Positions 54,587 to 59,480 of a DNA stretch of 59,480 nucleotides are shown here, in pieces (position 1 is the first letter of the stretch; every line of letters starts with the position of its first letter). The notes beneath the pieces were generated by a model, which worked only from the letters and a program-made list of their open reading frames with translations, was not told the origin of the DNA and searched no databases. The translations under genes were made by a program, and so were the position numbers. The stretch covers positions 1 to 59,480 of the forward strand of contig NZ_SMLZ01000090.1 of assembly GCF_009711415.1 (NCBI RefSeq). Direction: 5' to 3'. Source of the stretch: Roseibium denhamense. GTDB taxonomy: Bacteria > Pseudomonadota > Alphaproteobacteria > Rhizobiales > Stappiaceae.

Positions 54587-55151
54587 GTGGAGATCCGCTT
54601 TGAAGGGGCAACTGTCGCTGGGAAAGGTCGGGACAAGCGATGGGAGTGGCGTAACCTTTTCTGAAGTAACAAGGGTTTCGCTGCTCCAGATTGCTGCCTG
54701 GCCTGAAGCCTGGAAGTCTGTCGGGGCAGAGGCCGCGCGTTTGGCGGGCACCGAAACCGCGCCTGGCCCGGGAATGATGGCACAGGGGGCGGAGGGAAAT
54801 CTCTTGCAGATCGAACCGCTAAAGTGGTGGCTGATCAGCAGGGATGACCGTCAAGACCGCGCATCCCTAGCGATCAAAGATGGGGTGGTTCTCGACCTGT
54901 CATCGTCGAGAACCTGGATAAATCTAAACGGCCCCAACGCAACCCATTTGTTAAACCACTTCCTGCCGCTCAATTTGTCTGACACCGCGTTTCCGGTGGG
55001 CTCCGTTGCGTCCAGCGCATTTCACCACATCGGGATCACGCTGTGGCGAGATGAGACTGGGTTCAACCTGTTATTCCCGCGCAGCTTCGCGGTTTCGCTC
55101 TGGGAACAGTTAACGGACAGTGCCGCCCAATATGGTTTTGTGGTTATCTGA
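54579..55151 (+). CDS. soxG: Sarcosine oxidase gamma subunit
   Basis: A 190-residue subunit. The WWLISRD, VLDLSSSRTWINLNGPNATHLLNHFLP and FHHIGITLWRDE motifs are family marks. The start ATG 54579 overlaps the end of soxA by eight bases; the longer frame to 54441 is inside soxA. Completes the enzyme. Confidence 0.92.
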   Translation: MAEWRSALKGQLSLGKVGTSDGSGVTFSEVTRVSLLQIAAWPEAWKSVGAEAARLAGTETAPGPGMMAQGAEGNLLQIEPLKWWLISRDDRQDRASLAIKDGVVLDLSSSRTWINLNGPNATHLLNHFLPLNLSDTAFPVGSVASSAFHHIGITLWRDETGFNLLFPRSFAVSLWEQLTDSAAQYGFVVI

Positions 55152-55548
55152 TAGGTAAGCGGTGTCCAGATCTTCTCATAGGACCCATGGGCCTTTGTTT
55201 AGGTTCCGGGTCCTTTCAGACCATTGATCGTCCCACGGCCTCATTCCCGACCCTGGGATTCAAAGACACGCGGCGTTTTTCAAACCGTGTCATCTTCATG
55301 TTCATCATTATGTTTGTCCGGGAAGAGCGTTGCTTATGACGGTTGATGACGAGCGCTTACGACATCGGAGCTATCCGGAACTCGTTGGAATTTCGAACCG
55401 AAGACAGCATTTGACAGCTCTGACGGGCTATTTTTTAGATGAAAAATGGGAAGGAGAATAACCGTTCAGCACATTCAAAATCTGCTTACACAGTGCTTAC
55501 ACAAGCTAACTGAAGCTGAGGAGGAATACGCTAAGTTGTAGAGAAAAC
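55152..55548. other. Intergenic stretch after soxG
   Basis: About 400 bases. It holds a 7-bp inverted repeat AGGACCC (55180-55186) / GGGTCCT (55208-55214) that may be a weak terminator, and a 41-codon frame from ATG 55336 with no recognised similarity. Nothing else was identified. Confidence 0.4.
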
Positions 55549-55624
55549 TGGTGCCGGCAGCAGGATTCGAACCCGCGACCCCGAGATTACAAATCACGTG
55601 CTCTACCAACTGAGCTATACCGGC
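55549..55624 (-). tRNA. tRNA-Thr (TGT)
   Basis: A full cloverleaf on the minus strand with an encoded CCA end (55549-55551). The anticodon loop TTTGTAA gives UGU. The acceptor stem pairs with one G-U. The anticodon stem has a U-U pair at its middle position, which is unusual but tolerated. Confidence 0.95.
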
Positions 55625-55905
55625 GCTGGGACTGGCTTCTATCAAATTGCCCCGTCATGTCCAGCCCCTAAGGCAAAAAAATGATCTTCTTTCTGGGGAA
55701 AGTTATAAGTTTCTGTAAAATCTGCGGTTTATGCCCTGGGGTCAGGAGCCGCCCGGCGATGCGGCCACGGGTATTGGCCCAGATGGGGCCCTATGCAATC
55801 CTGGAAACAAAGCCGGTTCGAGGTGGGAAAGCAAAGTACATGATTTCCATACTCAGCTTTTAGCGCTATGCGTTTGACCGGACAAATGACAAGAAAGGCA
55901 TGCCC

Positions 55906-56217
55906 ATGTACCTCGCCATGAACCGGTTCCGTGTCAAGAATGGCCAGGAAGACGCGTTTGAAACAGTCTGGAGGAACCGCGATTCCCAACTGGAGAAGGT
56001 TCCCGGCTTCAAAAGCTTTCATTTGCTGAAAGGGCCGCGCAACGATGACGGTACAATCCTCTATGCATCCCACACTATCTGGGCGGACCAGGCTGCGTTC
56101 ATAGCCTGGACCAAATCAGAGCACTTCCGGATCGCGCATAAAAACGCCGGTGACAACAAACCGCTCTACGATGGTCCGCCGAGTTTTGAAGGCTTTGAGG
56201 CGGTCAGTGGGGCTTAA
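55906..56217 (+). CDS. Antibiotic biosynthesis monooxygenase-type protein
   Basis: A 103-residue ABM-fold protein similar to the small HmoA/IsdG-like group: MYLAMNRFRVKNGQEDAFE, VPGFKSFHLLKGP and a C-terminal EHFRIAHKN. The His in that last part is in the position of the haem ligand, so haem breakdown or redox protection is possible. ATG 55906 is preferred to 55900 because AAAGG is then seven bases upstream. Convergent with rlmB. Confidence 0.8.
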   Translation: MYLAMNRFRVKNGQEDAFETVWRNRDSQLEKVPGFKSFHLLKGPRNDDGTILYASHTIWADQAAFIAWTKSEHFRIAHKNAGDNKPLYDGPPSFEGFEAVSGA

Positions 56218-56232
56218 TCAGTTGTCTTTGGT

Positions 56233-57054
56233 CTAAAGCCCCATTTTTATCCGGGCCACATAAAGAGACAGCACGGCGGCATTCGATACATTAAGGGAGC
56301 GGATTTCGCCGGGCATATCGAGGCGGGCCAAGAGACCGCAGGCCTCGCGCACGCCCTGCCGGACGCCTTTGCCTTCAGAGCCCAGTACGAGGACCGTCTT
56401 GTCGGTGAATTCAGTGTCTTCCAGGCTGGCCGGACCATCGCTATCAAGGGCGATGCACCCGAATCCCTGATCCTTCATCACGGTGACAAACCGCGCCATG
56501 TTTTTCACGCGCACATGTTTGATCATGTCGAGGGCCCCTGACGCCGATTTGGCCAGCACCGGGCCTTCTTCGGGGGCGTGCCGTTCGGTTGTCACAACCG
56601 CATCGGCATTGAGCGCGACGGCCGAGCGCAGAATAGCCCCGACATTGTGGGGATCCGTGACCTGATCCAGCGCGAGAACCAGACGCGCGCCTCTTAGTTC
56701 TTCAGGGCCATAAGCGGGCAGGGGATCTGCCTCCAGGATCATGCCTTGATGAACCGCGTCCTTGGTGACCATGCGGTCCAGTTCCTTGGGACGCTTCATC
56801 TCTATGGGAACGTCGATCTTGACGCCGCGCTCCTGAAGGCGGTTCACCGCGTTTTCGGTCGCATACAGTTTCAGCCGCTTGCGGTCCTTGTTTGCAAAAG
56901 CAGCTTCAACGGTGTGCAAACCGTAAAGCAGGATCGGGCCTTCCGGCGGCAGGCCGGGCCGGCGGGGGGCAGGCTTGCTTGTCCCCTTATGAAAGCCACG
57001 CGCGCCGGACCCGGGGCGCGGTTTGCCGCGCCATGATTTTTTCTCTTCAGTCAT
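56233..57054 (-). CDS. rlmB: 23S rRNA (guanosine-2'-O)-methyltransferase RlmB
   Basis: A 273-residue SPOUT (TrmH-type) methyltransferase. The three SPOUT motifs are seen: DQVTDPHNVGAILRSA, VLGSEGKGVRQGV and IRSLNVSNAAVLSLYVAR. A basic N-terminal tail (about 30 residues) precedes the L30e-like substrate domain (LLYGLHTVEAAF). It methylates G2251 in the peptidyl-transferase centre in E. coli; the same role is inferred. Confidence 0.92.
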   Translation of the reverse strand: MTEEKKSWRGKPRPGSGARGFHKGTSKPAPRRPGLPPEGPILLYGLHTVEAAFANKDRKRLKLYATENAVNRLQERGVKIDVPIEMKRPKELDRMVTKDAVHQGMILEADPLPAYGPEELRGARLVLALDQVTDPHNVGAILRSAVALNADAVVTTERHAPEEGPVLAKSASGALDMIKHVRVKNMARFVTVMKDQGFGCIALDSDGPASLEDTEFTDKTVLVLGSEGKGVRQGVREACGLLARLDMPGEIRSLNVSNAAVLSLYVARIKMGL

Positions 57055-57074
57055 TCCCGATGCTGTAGCGCCAA

Positions 57075-57599
57075 TCAGGCTTTAGGGGAAGGGGCTGCTG
57101 GGTTTGGAAAAATCATGCAGCTGACGGTCGCGTGGGCAATCAGCTTGCCGCGCGAATCCTTCAACTCACCCTCGGATGTGGCAAGCCGCGATCCGCGGTG
57201 AAGAATGCGGCCCTCGCACACAACCTCGCCGCTGCCGGGGTAAAGCGGCCGGACCATGGACACATTGAGGGTTGTCGTTGTGTAGAACTCTCCGGGTTCC
57301 AGGCATGTATGAACCGCACAGCTGAGCGCTGTGTCCAAAAGCGTTGATATCCAGCCCCCATGGATGGTGCCAAGCGGGTTCAAGAACTGCTTCTCCGGCA
57401 GACCGGTAAAAACGGCGCGGCCCTTGGAGAATTCCTTCATGCGGATGTTTGAATGGATCATGATGGGAGGGGCGGGCAACTTGCCGTCCATCATCAGCCC
57501 GAAGACGTCCATTCCGGAAATCCCCGCAACCTTCTCCTTGGGCAGCGCATCCAGTATGTGCGTTTTTCCGTTTTCGGTGATCGTTTCAGGGTGGCTCAT
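57075..57599 (-). CDS. PaaI family hotdog thioesterase
   Basis: A 174-residue hotdog-fold thioesterase. The active-site helix region reads NPLGTIHGGWISTLLDTALSCAV, with the typical HGG. It hydrolyses acyl- or aryl-CoA esters. Its start lies three bases after the MarR stop, so the two are co-transcribed and the MarR protein probably controls it. Confidence 0.87.
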   Translation of the reverse strand: MSHPETITENGKTHILDALPKEKVAGISGMDVFGLMMDGKLPAPPIMIHSNIRMKEFSKGRAVFTGLPEKQFLNPLGTIHGGWISTLLDTALSCAVHTCLEPGEFYTTTTLNVSMVRPLYPGSGEVVCEGRILHRGSRLATSEGELKDSRGKLIAHATVSCMIFPNPAAPSPKA

Positions 57600-57602
57600 G
57601 AT

Positions 57603-58112
57603 TTAGTCCTTCGCTGGAGAGGAGGGGGCTTGGTCGGAGGAGGCAGAGGCGGCAGACTGCTCAAGCGCACGCACGGTTTGCCGGAGCGCGCTCAACTGAT
57701 CCCGGATTGCCTGGGTTCGTTCTTGTCCAAGATGGTCTGTCAGTTCGTCTTGGGCTTGCTGCCACGCCGCATGAAGGTCGACGGCCAGCCGCTCGCCCTT
57801 TGCCGTCAGGGCTGGAACAACCTTGCGGCCGCCTGTTTGTGATCGGGTGATGAGACCGGCGCTTTCGAGAGGCTTCAGGTTCCGGGCGAGGGTGGAGCGG
57901 TCGATGCCGAGATAGCGCGCAATGTCGGAGGCAGACAGGTTTTCCCCGCTCGCGATAACCGCCAGGAGCTGGGCCTGGGTGATTTCCAGGTCAAACGGGG
58001 CCAGGTGCCGGTTGAAGTGCCGTGTCAGGAGGTTCGATGTCCGACGTGCAGAATGCCCAAGGCAGGTTTGGCCCATCTGGAAGAAATCAATATTTCCGAG
58101 TCCTTTGATCAT
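57603..58112 (-). CDS. MarR family regulator
   Basis: A 169-residue winged-helix regulator (LSASDIARYLGIDRSTLARNLKPLESAGLITR, then a VPALTAKGE wing) with a Gln/Ala-rich C-terminal helix. Start 58112 leaves no room for a ribosome site, because an operator-like palindrome begins three bases upstream; a leaderless transcript or the later ATG at 58076 are possible. It is first in an operon with the thioesterase. Confidence 0.82.
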   Translation of the reverse strand: MIKGLGNIDFFQMGQTCLGHSARRTSNLLTRHFNRHLAPFDLEITQAQLLAVIASGENLSASDIARYLGIDRSTLARNLKPLESAGLITRSQTGGRKVVPALTAKGERLAVDLHAAWQQAQDELTDHLGQERTQAIRDQLSALRQTVRALEQSAASASSDQAPSSPAKD

Positions 58113-58114
58113 AT

Positions 58115-58132
58115 TGTTGTACCTACAACAAA
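58115..58132. promoter_or_regulatory. MarR operator candidate
   Basis: Perfect inverted repeat TTGTTGTA-CC-TACAACAA, 18 bp, adjacent to the MarR start. Symmetry and size are typical of MarR boxes; binding here would block its own transcription. Confidence 0.75.
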
Positions 58133-58421
58133 GATGCGCTCAGTTGCAAGGGTGCAGGCTCTCAACTCGTCCGCAAAAAGCGTTCCCGTTGTGTGGACCC
58201 GGCGGTTTGTCGAGTGTTTTGCCTGCAGCTGGCAGCGGCCAGTAAGTTGTCCACAGGCACAAGGGTTTCGGGCATGGTGATCTTAAAAACGCTGCGGATA
58301 CGTGACTTTTCTTCTCCTTGCGGGCACAGTCGAGGTGAGGGTTCTGATTGATCCAATAAGCGTTCGAGCCATGCGTTCCGGGCGGGCGGCTGATTTTGTT
58401 CAGTTCTTTGCAAAATCGGCG

Positions 58422-58450
58422 TTGACACCAAAGGTCGGTATCTGCATAAC
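58422..58450 (+). promoter_or_regulatory. Promoter candidate for the tRNA-Tyr/tRNA-Gly/tuf unit
   Basis: A perfect -35 TTGACA (58422-58427), 17-base spacer and CATAAC as -10 (58445-58450), about 85 bases before tRNA-Tyr. The remainder of 58133-58535 shows no gene. Confidence 0.55.
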
Positions 58451-58535
58451 ACGCGCCACGGGATTGCTCGCCCCTCGCGGACGGGCTGTTCCGGTCAAGC
58501 CATCCTGATCGCTTCGGCGTGAAGCAGGACGAGAT

Positions 58536-58620
58536 GGAGGAGTGCCCGAGTGGCTAAAGGGGACGGACTGTAAATCCGTTGGCTATGCCTACGTTGGTTC
58601 GAATCCAACCTCCTCCACCA
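58536..58620 (+). tRNA. tRNA-Tyr (GTA)
   Basis: An 85-base class II tRNA with a long variable arm, anticodon loop CTGTAAA and encoded CCA. Acceptor stem GGAGGAG / CTCCTCC pairs fully. Confidence 0.97.
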
Positions 58621-58640
58621 TCGTTCCGTTTCTCCGGTGT

Positions 58641-58714
58641 GCGGGTGTAGCTCAATGGTAGAGCAGCAGCCTTCCAAGCTGACGACGAGGGTTCGATTCC
58701 CTTCACCCGCTCCA
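58641..58714 (+). tRNA. tRNA-Gly (TCC)
   Basis: A 74-base tRNA with anticodon loop CTTCCAA and encoded CCA. Acceptor stem GCGGGTG / CACCCGC pairs fully. It lies 20 bases after tRNA-Tyr, with which it should be co-transcribed. Confidence 0.97.
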
Positions 58715-58883
58715 TCATGGGTGCTGATCGGAGTGTCCGGAACGGAAGGCTCTTTCGCCCGGAAAATCCTGAAAAGTTCTATGGGAAGCGTTTCGTCGCT
58801 CGCGGCTCTGTCCACGGCGCCGGGGTGGGTCCCGCTTCGAGCCTTGTATCGACCGAACGACTATTGGACAGAGAGCGACGCCG

Positions 58884-59480
<597 letters not shown>

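Noticed and set aside
55549..55624. tRNA-Thr as an integration site for a genomic island
   Set aside because: No integrase, repeated tRNA 3' end or mobility gene was seen on either side.

Overview
The window reads as the chromosome of a marine alphaproteobacterium. Evidence: the housekeeping neighbourhood (hisI, folE, a NifU/IscU-like protein, yidD, thrS; tRNA-Tyr, tRNA-Gly, tuf), CtrA-type TTAA-N7-TTAA sites, tandem PilZ, PAS_5, Hpt and DUF2336 proteins, and a heavy load of genes for phosphonate, betaine and methylamine-type compounds. A relative of Stappiaceae (Roseibium/Labrenzia) or Rhodobacterales is my best guess; this is inference, not a measured placement.

Layout. 0-17 kb is mostly core: a tandem PilZ protein and a PAS_5 protein behind two CtrA-like sites, a candidate structured RNA ending in an orphan terminator, rhomboid, CBS, hisI, folE, Fe-S scaffold-like, yidD, thrS, an acyltransferase, a secreted repeat protein, two flavoenzymes, a CtrA-box-preceded lytic transglycosylase with DUF2336, Hpt, NAD kinase and a trypsin-like protease. 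17.4-22 kb is a 2-aminoethylphosphonate operon (LysR, phnW, phnX, and a formylglycine phosphonate/phosphate-ester hydrolase). 22-25.3 kb holds a DddP-like M24 enzyme that lacks the catalytic Asp of known DMSP lyases, a divergent LysR, and a small periplasmic binding-like protein.

26-43.5 kb looks like one catabolic region for an N-methylated proline or hydroxyproline compound. It has a GlxA/GntR regulator pair; a DapA-family enzyme, aldehyde dehydrogenase and FAD amine oxidase (the three enzyme classes that turn cis-4-hydroxy-D-proline into 2-oxoglutarate); a permease with its LysR; two SDRs; a hydroxyproline-betaine 2-epimerase (HpbD-type); and a non-pyrrolysine MttB-family methyltransferase. 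Divergent from the last is a complete peptide/opine-type ABC importer.

44-55 kb is a second operon under a GntR regulator, with two palindromic TTGGTATACCAA-type operators in front. It encodes a maleate-isomerase/EutA-like protein, two creatinase-fold M24 proteins that have lost the metal ligands, a tiny GatC-like protein with an amidase, and all four subunits of heterotetrameric sarcosine oxidase (soxBDAG). The combination fits a pathway that hydrolyses a C-N bond in an N-methylated compound and passes the methylamino acid to sarcosine oxidase; the substrate is unknown. This is the strongest candidate for an undescribed system.

The last 4 kb returns to core genes: tRNA-Thr, rlmB, a thioesterase with its MarR regulator, tRNA-Tyr, tRNA-Gly and the start of tuf, which is cut by the window end. 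No insertion sequence, prophage, integrase or CRISPR array was seen.
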